Shown: piece by piece, positions 36,436 to 48,109 of the stretch
Numbering within the stretch: position 1 is the stretch's first letter
Layout of the letters: each line of letters begins with the position of its first letter
Origin: Psettodes erumei
Taxonomy: Eukaryota > Chordata > Actinopteri > Pleuronectiformes > Psettodidae
Direction of reading: 5' to 3'
Length of the DNA: 64,000 bases
Assembly: GCA_016785225.1 (NCBI GenBank)
Contig: JAFBJZ010000669.1
Location: 1 to 64,000 of the forward strand
The notes under the pieces: generated by a model
What the model was told of the DNA's origin: nothing
Seen by the model: the letters and a program-made list of their open reading frames with translations, nothing else
The model's database searches: none
Translations under genes and position numbers: made by a program

Positions 36436-38217
36436 GGGGGCCTGCTTGGAGTGCTTGGAAATTCCTTCCGTCAAATTTCCCTATTCCACTCTACGTCATA
36501 GCCAGATTCACTGTTGGACAAATGAACGAAATTTTTACGTGGGTCATCATTTGCTCTTTAAGCTACAGGTTGATAGTGGCAGATGGGCCCCGTCGCTAGT
36601 TCTACTTCCCTTTCCTTTCTCTCTTAAGTGCTAAACCACAATATAACTTCACTTTTCAGTTTCAAATGCTGCTAATTCACATCTGCTTCTAGTACACTGT
36701 AGAGTCCCAATATGCACTGCACTTAAAAATCGAACTTTAGAGTTCATTAGAAGAAGAGATTGTTCTTCAAAAGATGAATAAGAGGTGATAAAAGGGGAAT
36801 AACCCTTTTCACAGCTACCGTGTTTCTCAGTAGCAAATTTCTATTTTTCTAAATTTCACATTTCTACATCTTGACCTGAAGATTTTTACTGATCCCCCCA
36901 AGGCCAAACACTTCCTGTTCTTACATACTCTTGAACTTTTGACCTTTTCCACCATGCACAGATTTTGTCACTCACATGTGCGTTCATTTCTGGCTCTCTT
37001 TTCTCCTCATGTCAATGTGGGCTTTGTCTGTCAATACATCTCGTCCTCTCCAACAGAACCTGTCCAACCCCAAAGCCCCTGACCAACAGGTAAGCAAGGG
37101 TGTACAGACCAACTATCACTTTCATACTGTCTGATGTGTGTTGGATTTTTTTTTTGGGGATACTTAACTCTTTCTTCTGTTTCAGATTGCCAGCATGGGT
37201 CAGGTGGGATCTGCAGGTACAGAGTTACTCTCCGTTGTAGCAATTTATAAGGCTCATGTTGAACATACCTGAAGTGGCTGAAAAGACACAATCCCTCTGT
37301 GATAGATGAACTGTCATCAGTGAAGATGATTTGAATGTTGTAATCACTTACATTGAAAAAAAAAATCTCAGAACTCTTAGATGCAAAACCTACTTTGTAA
37401 ATGCAGATTTGTTTTTTTGTATTAATTGATTCATTGGTTGACTGGCTATGTGAATGACTGACCTGACCTTGGTTGAACAGAGTCCAATGAGATTCCCATA
37501 GAGGGACCACACCTGGAACAGATCCAACAGAGGCCCTTTGCTCACCTGATGGGTCAGAGCCCTCTCCTCACTCATACCTAAATATTGTGACCTAAATTGT
37601 TCCATTTAACTCATATTTCTTCATTTTCTTTGTTCAAACAACTCTGTGATCTCTTCCTTATCTCAGGCTCCAGTAACCCTGCAGGGGAGAAAAATGTAGT
37701 GCAGTGGCTACATGAAGGTGGTGAAGCCATCACACACAACATGAGCTATGACAAAGGGCGATTAGTGGTCACCAAGGAGGGTTACTACTACCTCTACACC
37801 AAAGTGCAATTAAATGCTGCAGAGGACTGTTTGCTCATCCAGCACAAGGTCATGAAAGACACCAGTGCCTATGACAGAGCCATAGAGCTTATGAAATCAA
37901 AAAGGTTTGTCAGCGTACTGCTCCTTACTTCCTTCATCTGTTGTTGAACTTGTGCTTAAAAGGCAAGTCTGTCTTCATTAAGGTGTAGTGAGTTTTTTTT
38001 GTGATATCCCTGGTATCTCTCCTGTAGTTTCCGCTGCCGGACCTCAAAAACTTCAGGTGCAAGGGCTGTGGGTGGGGATGATATGTGGAACAGCTTCCTT
38101 GCTGGGATTTTCCACCTGCAGCGAGGAGATAAAATTTTTGTCACACTGGAGAATATAGAGAAGATGCGTTCAGGACTTACGGAAAACTTCATGGGGGCCT
38201 TCATGGTGTCTCCATAG
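36141..38217 (+). CDS. tnfsf14: TNF ligand superfamily member 14 (LIGHT)
   Basis: Type II membrane cytokine that in mammals signals through HVEM and the lymphotoxin-beta receptor. Exons: 36141-36338, 37057-37089, 37186-37216, 37667-37904, 38028-38217; phases 0, 0, 1, 2 agree, total 229 residues. Seen: cytoplasmic VFVVDSHSN close to human LIGHT, membrane helix with LVTQGFFIYRLY, a short stalk made of two tiny exons, then the TNF homology domain with LVVTKEGYYYLYTKVQL, the Cys pair (EDCLL and FRCRTS) that forms a disulfide in this subgroup, FLAGIFHLQRGD and the C-terminus ENFMGAFMVSP. Start chosen because VFVVD follows it as in mammals. AATAAA at 38459-38464. It faces a second TNF ligand gene, as expected from the mammalian CD70/TNFSF9/TNFSF14 cluster. 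Confidence 0.9.
36391..36432. repeat. (GT)n microsatellite
   Basis: GT run in tnfsf14 intron 1, close to the exon 1 donor, followed by a G tract. Confidence 0.9.
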
Positions 38218-38458
38218 AAACAAACAGAAATACATCTGTCCCCATTTTTGAACAGATTCTTTGTCTGTGTGTGTTAATTTACACCATATGTTGTGTTAAA
38301 TTTTATATATCTAATATATACAATATATACAATCTAATATATACTGCACTTGATGAATGTATTTGAATGACTGAAAAACAGCAAATAGCTGTGATATAAA
38401 AGTATCTGATATTCAGATAATATAATCCTACTTGATAATTTTTTTTTACTATTGTGTG

Positions 38459-38464
38459 AATAAA
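38459..38464 (+). terminator. Polyadenylation signal AATAAA, tnfsf14
   Basis: AATAAA about 240 nt after the tnfsf14 stop, followed by a GT-rich stretch (TGTGAGTTGGTTT). Confidence 0.6.
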
Positions 38465-41419
38465 TTACTGTTTCTTATCAAACAAAAATGTGAGTTGGTT
38501 TCACTTCCTGATCACACAACAAGATAAGAAATTCAATAGAAAGAACATTTTTTTCTACATAGTATACACATTCATACATAGAATAAGAAATACTGTGCCC
38601 CTACAAACACACAAAAGAGGGTTGTTGTTGTGTATCCAGCTTGGATACCTGAAACACAGTGAGCCAAACCACCGACAACCCACATATCGCAGTTACAGAT
38701 CTATAGATGTAATTGCAGCATATACAATCAAATGCCTGCAAGGCAGTAAGTGTGAGTTAGGAACAGGATGTGGTTGAGTAAGGATGCACTGAGGAGAGAA
38801 TGAAGGAGGGTACGAGTACTGAGGTTGGTGTAGCTGACTCAGCTGTTCTCACAGTGTACAGAGGAAAGTTTCACAGACACTGCAGCAGCGTCAAGTGGAA
38901 AAGAAGAGACATGTAGAGGAGATGTTAAGAAAAGGAGAGTTCAGCAGATGGTAAGGGATTCTGCCAGGGAATTAGGGTGGAAAAAACACAAAAGGCAAAG
39001 CGTAGTAATTGCTTGACAAAATTGAAACCCTGTTGCCAGCTACACAAAGAGGTAACTAAATACAACCACAGAGATTTTTCAGTCAGTGGAAAGTGGATGC
39101 TGAGATATTTGGGTCACTTCCTGCTCCGAGAGACAGATAAACATCTGTGCATCTGAGTGAAGCAAACCCACAGATAAGATAATATTCTTGCAGCTTGAGC
39201 GTGAAAGAAAAAAAAAACACCTCATATTGTTGTTGGAAGGTATCGAGTGTGCTGTACTTGAGTACAATTTTGTTTCTATTTAAGAATAGTTTACATACAG
39301 TATGTTCATGGATTGTATAACATAGTCAAATTAGTTCCAGCGTGTCCTACTACATCAATGAAAGGTTCTTTTCTCTTACCTGAGTAATAATAAACAATAT
39401 AATTAGAATTTACATTACAAAGACTCTCTCAAACTGGCTTCTCAGAGGTTTTGACCTGTAGCACTATGAAGGTGTTGGTTCCTTTTTTGTTTGCCTCAAG
39501 TACCTACAGGAGGAAGCAAACGCACACGCACACAAGGATATCAAGCCAAGAGATGTAGCAATAACAACAAAGACGAAGATAAACATGGACATAAAAGAGG
39601 CAGTATTTTAAATGCATTGTCTCTAGCAGAAGCAAGGGTGCACAGAACAACTACCGCCATCAGACTGCCTGATGCGTTTGATTTTTCGAAGGTCTGACGG
39701 TAATGAGTTACTCTCTGTTATTGTAATTCATTTGGCTCATGTTGTGCATACATGGAGGTGGATTAACAGCCACAGTTGCCCCATGATAGATGATTTATAT
39801 TTCATCTTTACCAACTGTCAACAGCGAAGATGATTTGAATACATAAGATAGTGTTGGAACTCTGGTGGGGTTTTTATACTGATTGATTCATTGGTTGACC
39901 ACTTGACCTTTTGTTCCCCTGATGGGTCTGAGCCTTCTCCTCACTCAAACTTATTTAATGCATTGTGGGTTTTTCTCCGACGTGCTAAATGCATTTCTTT
40001 CTTCGTGAAACATTTGAAAGGTTGATGTCTCACTATTTCAGTTCTCTGTTTCCCAACTTGGAGTCTTGTTTTCCCTGCCTCCGCTAGTGCATTATCACTG
40101 CTTGTAGATCAGTTGAATAGCGTGGTTGCTGACTGGGTATTGCATCACCGAAAGGGGAATTGTGTCATTAGTGTTCATGAGTGTCCTCGCATGCATGCAT
40201 AAACAAAACAGGGACCAACAAGAAGCAAGTTGTGAACTCAAGCGTGGCATATTATCACATTTAAGATGATATGGCGGTTCATTATACATCCAGCAGTTAC
40301 AAAAGAAACCCATAACTTGTATATATCAGCAAATCATATTTATTTCCACTTGACATCTCGGATTTATTTAATACAAGAGAAGTATTCTTTTGAGTTTGTT
40401 TGCTGGCCCACATAGGTTTTTTTTTTCTTCCTAAACCGCAATGTATGGTAAATAAACAGGAAGTGATGTACATTCAGTTCCCGGTATTGGCTGCGTAACA
40501 GCAGGGAACTTTCCTCTACCCATAAACTTTTCATTCCACTTGAAACTTCGTCGCAGTCACTTTTCATTTTCTACTTTTCATACCAAACTCAACCCAGCGT
40601 TCATCCATATCCCTATTTGTGTTGATGTATAATATGGATTACAATAAAATGCATTCAACAATGTGTGGTTTGTCCATTGGACTTACAAGTATTTTCTCAA
40701 TTCAGTGCACATTTAGAAGATATAGTTATAGTATATTCTATAGTTTTATCGTTATTATGGTCTTGTTTTGATTAGAGTGGGGATGACTTTCATGGGCCCT
40801 TGCTTCTGCAAAAGTTATTTCAAGTGCATAGTCTTACTCGTTATTGTTACTCATCATTTGCTAGAAGAGATTAAATGACTCCACTAAACCAGAGTAGATA
40901 TAAATAAGGCCCCTGAGTTGCTTGTTGGGGTTTTGGAACAGGATAAATATCAGAAATTTTTGTAAGCCTCAACCTTATGCTCCTTGACTTTTAGAAAATT
41001 AAAAACAGAGCTATAAAGCTTAAAAGTGCAGTGTATTGCACATCCAAACTAATGTAGTGGTATCTACATGAAAATACATTTACGTTACAAAATAGCAACA
41101 CTCTTATAAATATAAGTACATAAATAGTTGAGTATCGTCAAATAAATATGTCACAAACAGAGAAACACATATTCATATTTACACAGATTGAGATGAGTGT
41201 CTTTTCCATATCCTGTTTGCTTAATCTTTACTGCAACTTTTCCTGAGACTCCAGCTCCATCGTCTTCCACCTTTACTTTTGAAAATGGCACCAGCGTCTG
41301 CCCATTTCCCTCTGTTTGGATTTGAAGAAAACACAAACAGGTGTTGTTCTTCAGGTACGACCTGCAGGTCACGATCACGTCTGCCTCTCTACGTCAATAG
41401 TAGCGCTACAAATTCCATA
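38465..41419. other. Spacer between the convergent TNF-ligand genes
   Basis: No intact gene seen. It contains the decayed tnfsf14 duplicate at 39628-39965. Its right end should hold the 3' UTR of the minus-strand TNF gene. Confidence 0.5.
39628..39965 (+). pseudogene. Decayed partial duplicate of tnfsf14 (intron 2 to intron 3)
   Basis: Aligns by eye with 37083-37590 in the same order: AAGCAAGGGTG-ACAGA.CAACTA, GAGTTACTCTC.GTT, TTGGCTCATGTTG, GATAGATGA, CGAAGATGATTTGAAT, TTGATTCATTGGTTGAC, CCTGATGGGTC.GAGCC.TCTCCTCACTCA. The stretch corresponding to exon 3 (37186-37216) is deleted and many substitutions are present. No reading frame survives. Confidence 0.75.
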
Positions 41420-42562
41420 TTATCCCACCAGGAACATTCCGAATCCTGAGCTGTTCATCTCCAGTCTCCAGTTCTCCAGTGCATCTTTTGGTACCGTCAT
41501 ATGAGCGACCAGTCTCTGCCCACCCATATGGCTCACTGTCCAGCACTTCTTGCTGAAGTGTGTTGAATTTGTGACCTCTGGAAGATGTACCTGGCAGGTG
41601 AGCTTATCACCCACTTGCACACTGAGGAGGCCTGCGTGGCATCTGTACGTGCAGGTGAAGTTGAGTTCAATGTACATGAAGTAGGTCCCCGACTGTTCTG
41701 GCTTCAGCGAATGCTCCTCCGAGTTAAACAAGAAGTTGCTTCCCACAGACCCACCAGTGCTGTAGTGGATTGGATTCCAGTGCATGGTGAAGTTTTTCAA
41801 CGCATCTGTTGGGGGAGACAAACACATCTAGTTTAGATGATGTTTACACAGTACAACAGTAGCGCTATTAGTCACATTCCTTTCTCCTGTTGACTTGCCC
41901 AAAGTCTGAACTGATGTGGTACAGATAAGAAGTATAACAAAACAATTAAATTTCTTTTTATTGATGCCCGTTAAGGAGATGAATCTTTGTCCTTGGAGAA
42001 GAAAAAGCTAAGAAACTGGACTACCAAAGAACTGGCCCCAAAGAAACCTACTCTATTTGATCATACTAATAATCTGACCCTTTATCGTACATGTTTGACC
42101 TTAGGTAAATTAAAGCGGACTTACTTGATTTGGCTTCCAGGTAGGCGAAATTCTGCATCTGTTCAAACAGAGGAGATAACGTGGATTACAATGTGCAGAG
42201 GACGTCACTCAAACTCGAGAAAGAAAAAAATGTAATTGTTCCAAGTTTATGTAAATAACAATGCGTGATCTGTTTACCTTGTACACCGGGTCAGGTGCGT
42301 GTCCCGTCAACTGTGACGTCCCATACTGAATGGTCGGAGACGAGTGCTTGATTTTGGACTGCAAGTCCATCACGGCCAACACTCCGGCGGCGGCCACAGC
42401 CGTCACCGCCACGAACAGAAAAATGATGGACGCGACCAGGCAAGCGTCCACGCAGCTCCCGCGCCGGCGGCCGCTCTTCTGAAGAGACTCGACGTCCATC
42501 CCCGCGTGTCGGTGTCCGGTCAATGGGCAGTGGGCTGTCAGAGCTTCGGGGAGCGTGTCCAC
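41420..42562 (-). CDS. TNF-superfamily ligand, CD70/TNFSF9-like
   Basis: Type II membrane cytokine. Minus-strand exons: 42562-42278, 42158-42125, 41805-41420; phases 0 then 1 agree, 234 residues. Seen: cytoplasmic part with basic RRRG, a membrane helix (VASIIFLFVAVTAVAAAGVLAV), a short stalk exon of 34 nt (MQNFAYLEAKS), then a TNF-like domain with GTYFMYIELNFTC, several cysteines (CTYRCH, LTCQV, KKCW) and the C-terminal GFGMFLVG. The first ATG is used; an in-frame Met 21 codons later (MDVESLQ) is an alternative. Sequence alone does not settle orthology. Its position beside tnfsf14 points to CD70 or TNFSF9 (human order TNFSF9-CD70-TNFSF14); both are divergent co-stimulatory ligands, which would explain weak motif conservation. 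Confidence 0.7.
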
Positions 42563-43547
42563 GCCGTCCAGTTTTTCTTAAGGCTCGGGGGGTGAGAAAA
42601 GCTTGAGGTTGAAGTACAAGCGTGGGAAGTTGCACAGCTCCAGTAGTCAGGTGGTGAACTTCCACAAGGTAGTCCTCCGGGCGTCACGCAGCACAGCCGG
42701 GATCTTGAAGTGAATGTCGAGATTGTGAGCACCATTGTGGCTTTTTATAGTCGTGAGGGGGCCTGCTGCGGACGGACAGCGCGCACAGTTTCAGAAACGG
42801 AGGAAAAACGCGGAAGTCATGGGTTTCCCTCTCGCCTCCTCTCTCACATACACACGCACACGCCCCCTCCCTCCCTCCCTCCTTCGCCGCTTGTGCTGGA
42901 GGTGAGAAAACCAGACCAACAGACTTTCCGCGGCTCTCCGGGCTGTTGCGCAAGCGCTCCCCGACGGCACCGCTCGCGGTGGAAAACGAAAGGGAGACAA
43001 CGCGCCGTCTCCAGTCTCACTACATTCCGACACTGACTAAAAAAGGCACACTCTCTCTGTACCTTGAGCCTCGCACGGGTGGCAAAAGTGGCACAGTGGA
43101 GATAATGGTACCCCGATAGTGCAAAGTGAGCTTGGACGTAATTGCCTCATTGGAGAAGAATTCCGGGCAAGTTTGGCCCAGTGCGGAAGTGAAACGCACG
43201 AGCGCGTGCAGAGGCACCTGTGCATGAAAAATGATGGGACTGGGTGGGGCATTTGTCGAGAGTGTGTATTTCATATTTCATCACTAACCTGATAAAGTGT
43301 CACACCTCCAGGTTTATGTAGCTGACGCAATTCTGGCACAACCATGTGCACGAGCACGTTATCAATGTGACAATGATGTGTCTGTGGTTGAGCAAAAACA
43401 TGCGGAAAACCCCAACAGAGACTGTGTGTGAGGAGGTGGAGTGTTAGGGATCTCAGGGACAAAATGTTTTCGAAGTATTGCTCAGAAACTCGCCGGCCGA
43501 TCATGGTATAGTTGAAAACCTGGAAGAGATGACAGAGAGTGTGTGTG

Positions 43548-43608
43548 TAAGAGAGAGAGAGAGAGAGAGAGACAGAGACAGACAGAGAGAGAGAAAGAGA
43601 GAGAGAGG
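43548..43608. repeat. (GA)n-rich simple repeat
   Basis: Interrupted GA/CAGA run. Confidence 0.85.
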
Positions 43609-46600
43609 AAATGCTCGAGACAGGGAGGGACAGAAGGAGTAAAAGGAAGAGTCATTTTCCAGACGTTTTTTCATTGTACATTTTCATGTATGAAAGCAAA
43701 AGTATAAATGTTTGTATTATTAATGGTGCAAATACTTGGGCGACGGATGAAGTAACAGTAAGGTATAGGATGCCGTTTATGTATGTCATTTCAGTTAATT
43801 AGCTCTAAATTTTCAGTGATTTGTTTTTGTAATTTACTTAGCATTTGCAGTAACACTCATAGTGAATATAGTACAGCAGTTGCAGTTACAGGACTGAGGA
43901 TGTGACAGCAGGGTTGTCATGTAGTAAGATGTAGAATATTTGCAATTTTTCCCATTGTGTCAACAGCTGGTTTTCAGATTCTGGTGCAGAGAGTCCTGAC
44001 CTCAACCCTGTTCATTGCCTTTTAGATGGACTTTAACACTTCCCATGCTGTAACATGTTGCAGAATATTAGCATGTTTGTTACTGTGAGTATGTTCACAC
44101 ATTGACATAAGTGTCAAAAAAAAAAAACCCAACCAAATAACCCTGCTGTTAAGCTGAAATATAGCCCTGCAGAACCGCTCGCCGTTTAAGATTTAAGGTT
44201 GAAGTGTAATGTAGAGATGGTGAAAATTCTACAAGAGAGCAGAATTGATGAACCATCTGTACAGTGGAACCAGTCTGTACAGTTTAGCAACTGTAAGATA
44301 CTGGTGATCAGTGCTTGACTTAGTATATCTTAGAGTTGTGTGTAATTCCTGGCGAGAGCCTTCCCTTCTGCAGCCTTGACATCCTTCCAGAGAGTTCAGA
44401 CTGGGGTTCTCAGTAATCACACTCAAATTCTCCGTGCTGATCAAAACATGATCAGTTGATCAGTTTGCCAAGAGAGAAATGTTATGGGAATGTTTGTGGT
44501 TGTTACAGAAAGGGAAGTGGAGGGTTATCTAAAAACAGACATGATACAAGAAGTGACAAAGCTTTAAGATATATTTAGGATATCAGTTACTTGTCCCAGG
44601 ACCTAACATCCTCAAAATATCGGATGCAGAGTAAACAGTTCTCTATTAATTTGTCCATATCTAGTGTTAGCCCGATTCTTTTCTTGGAAGCCCAAGAATA
44701 GACTGGAGAAATCTTCAGTTCTTTTATTGAGTTAATTTATTATGGTCACAGATAAAGTATAGCAGCGCTAGGTTCAAATTGACAGAAATCTCGCACAATC
44801 TCAGTCAGAGTGAGCCCCAATCGTTGGAAATGGTTCACATTTATCTTCTTGGGCTGGGTGATGTATACATGACCGATTGTAACAGGCCGCCAGATGTACG
44901 GAGGACAACCAATGTCCTCATCCTGTTCTTAGAATGTGGTTAAACTATATGTGGGGGTGTTGTTTTGGCATGTAGCTAATGTAAGAGAACTTACTGATAA
45001 AATAGAGAAGTTTCATCTGCCTCCTGGTATGCAAAACATTTTTAACCGCTCATGTTATCAGACTCCACAAGGACATATTGTTTGGAAACTACAAAATTGG
45101 AACTAAGGTTCAGTGGAAAAGTACAGAATAAGGATTCAAGATGTCTTAAAACAAAGCCAATTATAACACTAGTCAATAGAAATTTACAAAAAAGTGACAA
45201 ATCAGTCCAGTCAAATTTCGTATCCTGGTGTTTCTCCTTCACATGCTGTTTTTCTGGAGTTTTTTTGTCATTTTCTTGAATGTGGACTGGGTCAAGATCC
45301 TTTGATGTTGCGTGTCTGTAAAAGCCCTGTGTGACAATGTATGTGATATTGCAGGGTATGGGTGAATTACATGTCTTCTGCCACATTTAGTTTTCCTGTG
45401 ATATCATCTAACTTTATGCATCTGCATGTTATGAAAATATCATATATGATGGGAAAAATGAAATGCAAGGGCTGTTTCTGTTTGGGGTTTGCAGAGATGG
45501 GGAAATCACCACACAACAGAGAAAAATGAGAAATGTATCATTACGAGTTGGACAGTTTGTAGAAGGTCATATGCTGCGAAGGCAGAAAAAAAACCCCATA
45601 TGTTTTGTTCCCTAATGAAACTGACCCAACACACACACTATCAGGCACAACCACACATACAGATAAATTGCTAAAAAGTTTCCCTGGTTGTTTAAGAAGG
45701 CTTAACCATGCCAAGAAACAACAGCAGATCTGAATTTGCGGGGACCTGAAACTGTCCTACGCTTTATTTGTTTTTTAATAAGTTACATATTACTATACAC
45801 AGGACTGCTGATTAAATAAACTTGCTGGTAAAAGAAACTCAAAGCTCTGCTAGGCTTCTGCTTCTCCACTTTTCATCAGAGGAAATGACATAGACCATTA
45901 CTCAGCTTAGTGCTGTAATGTGTCATATGGAGGAACGTATAATTTTAATCGATGGGAGTTGATCGCCCTTCCTGAAAGTGATGAAATATCAGAGAAATGT
46001 TGAACGGTTACGACATCAATCTTAAAAACTTCTAATAGTTTACCAAACATAATGTATCACTAAAGCTCTACATTTGCACACACAGACATACAGAGAGAGA
46101 GAGAGATTTTTTATATCCACAGCTGGATTTTCTGTGGTCAGCATTACGTACTGGCATCTTTGACAAAAAAAAAGAAAATTGTGATGCACTGGGATTTCTC
46201 ACAGGGAAGTCAGTGGCTCTACTTTTACTTAACACTTAGAAAAGTACAAGTGCTCCCTCTCTGTTTCTCTCTCTTTTTCCATTTGCCTACATACAGAACT
46301 GAAAAACAAAAATTGCCAGCCATCAGCCGTCATCAGGGGAGACAAGTGAAAAATCTCCCCTGGTAGTGTTTTTACTGCCCTCTACAGCAGAGAACTCGTT
46401 TGTCCGGCAAACTCTGATGCAACTGCAGTGTCACTATGAAAACAAACCAATACTGACTTCCCCAATCTTATCATAGAGTTTAATTACAATATCTTCACAT
46501 GCCCTTTTTTTTTTTTTAAGTTACTGCAACAGGAAACTGTTGCGTCACATATATTGTTAATGATACAATGTTATCTTGATCCACTGCATCCAAATACACA

Positions 46601-46714
46601 CTCCCTAAATTCACTCTGAAAGAAAAGAGAAGAACCGAAAAAAAAGTAAATAATGGAAATAATTCGTAATTACTTGCGTTGATAGCAGGATGTCAAAGAA
46701 GTATCAAAACAGCC

Positions 46715-47140
46715 TATCACAACCAGGGAACAGACTCAAATACACGACACGATGTGCAGGCAAGCTCAAATCAAAAGTCCGTTTAATGACGGTACGCAAG
46801 TTATAGAACAAACAGGCAAATCCAAAGGGCGAGGCAACGCTCGGTATACAAGAAGGCGGTGGAACCGGGCAAACAAATCCAAAGTGAGAGGGGAAAACCA
46901 AAAAACCCCGGCAGAGATTTACAGGCAAATTAAGGAGACAAAGGCGTTCTGGAAAAGGAGTGACGTGTGTGCAGGACTATTTATACTCGGCAGATGATAG
47001 GCTGAATGGATACAGGTGTGGCGAGAGAACTGGCGCGAAACTGAACAGTGACCGGAAGTAAAGCTTGAGTTCATGAGCTGAATAAACATATCAAAGTAAA
47101 ACAGGAAGTGAAAAATAAAACACAAACATTACTTACAACA
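46715..47140 (-). mobile_element. Probable solo LTR
   Basis: On the minus strand it starts TGTTGTAAGT, has a TATA-like GAGTATAAATAG (about 46977-46988), a CATTAAACG polyadenylation-type signal at about 46785 and ends near GGTTGTGATA, the order of an LTR. No internal region or target duplication was found; the far end is approximate. Confidence 0.45.
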
Positions 47141-47777
47141 TGAAACAGGTCTTCACATAATCAGCAATGTCTCGATGTTCAGAGAGTTTGGAACAGTCCA
47201 GTGCATATTGTAAGCCTGGATATTGATATCAGGCATGGACTTTAAAAAACAAGCTATGCTGTGTTATCTAACGAGCAAAGAATACCAGTTTAAAAGTTGT
47301 AACCCCAACACACCAAGTCGTCCTTTAGAGTTCACATTTTGCTGTTCTTTTTCCGCAGAGTGCGATCCAGATTAAGTATTTGGTTATTATCACGTTTTGT
47401 TCCAGTAAAACGCTGATTCAAAGAAGTCAGAAGGAGATGAAAAAATGATGCGGGACCAGACAGTGGTTCATTAAAACACTTCGCCTTATCTAGCATTTTT
47501 TTCCTAAGATCTAATTCATTAGTTAACATCTAAGGAGTTATTTTGAGGCTACTTTCACTGCTTCCGGACGAATCGGTATTTTTTTCGTTTTAAAGCCTGA
47601 CCTGAACATTAGAAAGTTAAAAGGTGATTCATAGTTGTGGAGAAATACATCCGAGACTGCATTTACGGTGCCATGCCACATCGTCACCCGTGACACATTC
47701 CGTGAAGTTCGAGGAAATGATTGACTGATTCTGATTACGCAGTACCTGTAGCCTAATACTTGGGCGGAGGGAGAGGG

Positions 47778-47778
<1 letters not shown>

Positions 47779-47812
<34 letters not shown>
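47779..47812. repeat. (GA)n microsatellite
   Basis: GA run about 300 nt upstream of the phosphatase start codon. Confidence 0.9.
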
Positions 47813-47815
<3 letters not shown>

Positions 47816-48109
47816 TTCTCCAGTGTCTATTTCGCAATCAGCCTGGAGTTTTCCGCTCCACCGTGGTGCATATCTTCACGGTGACAGGCTCCCTGCAACG
47901 AGTCAAGACGAGCCTCGCAGACCCTGTGATGAAATTACTATGCGTAAAAAAGACACTTCACCTTGAAAGATGAGCAACACGTGCTGCGGGTAACATATTA
48001 AATACTTTGGCAACCGGAGGGTTTACCTACAGTCTCCCTACAGCTCTGCACAGAAGTAGATCACGGGCGCTCCCAAGTTTTTTTTTTCCTCTCCCGAGCC
48101 AGTTTTGCC

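Larger units (their letters stand above)
42563..48109. other. Spacer between the TNF ligand gene and the lipid phosphatase gene
   Basis: GC-rich near 42560-43000 (promoter side of the minus-strand TNF gene), then mostly AT-rich. Contains a two-exon-like minus-strand ORF pair (43504-43020), GA-rich runs, and a probable solo LTR (46715-47140). No gene recognised. Confidence 0.5.

Noticed and set aside
41151..41378. 75-codon minus-strand ORF after the TNF ligand
   Set aside because: No TNF motif and the TNF gene already ends at 41420; probably 3' UTR.
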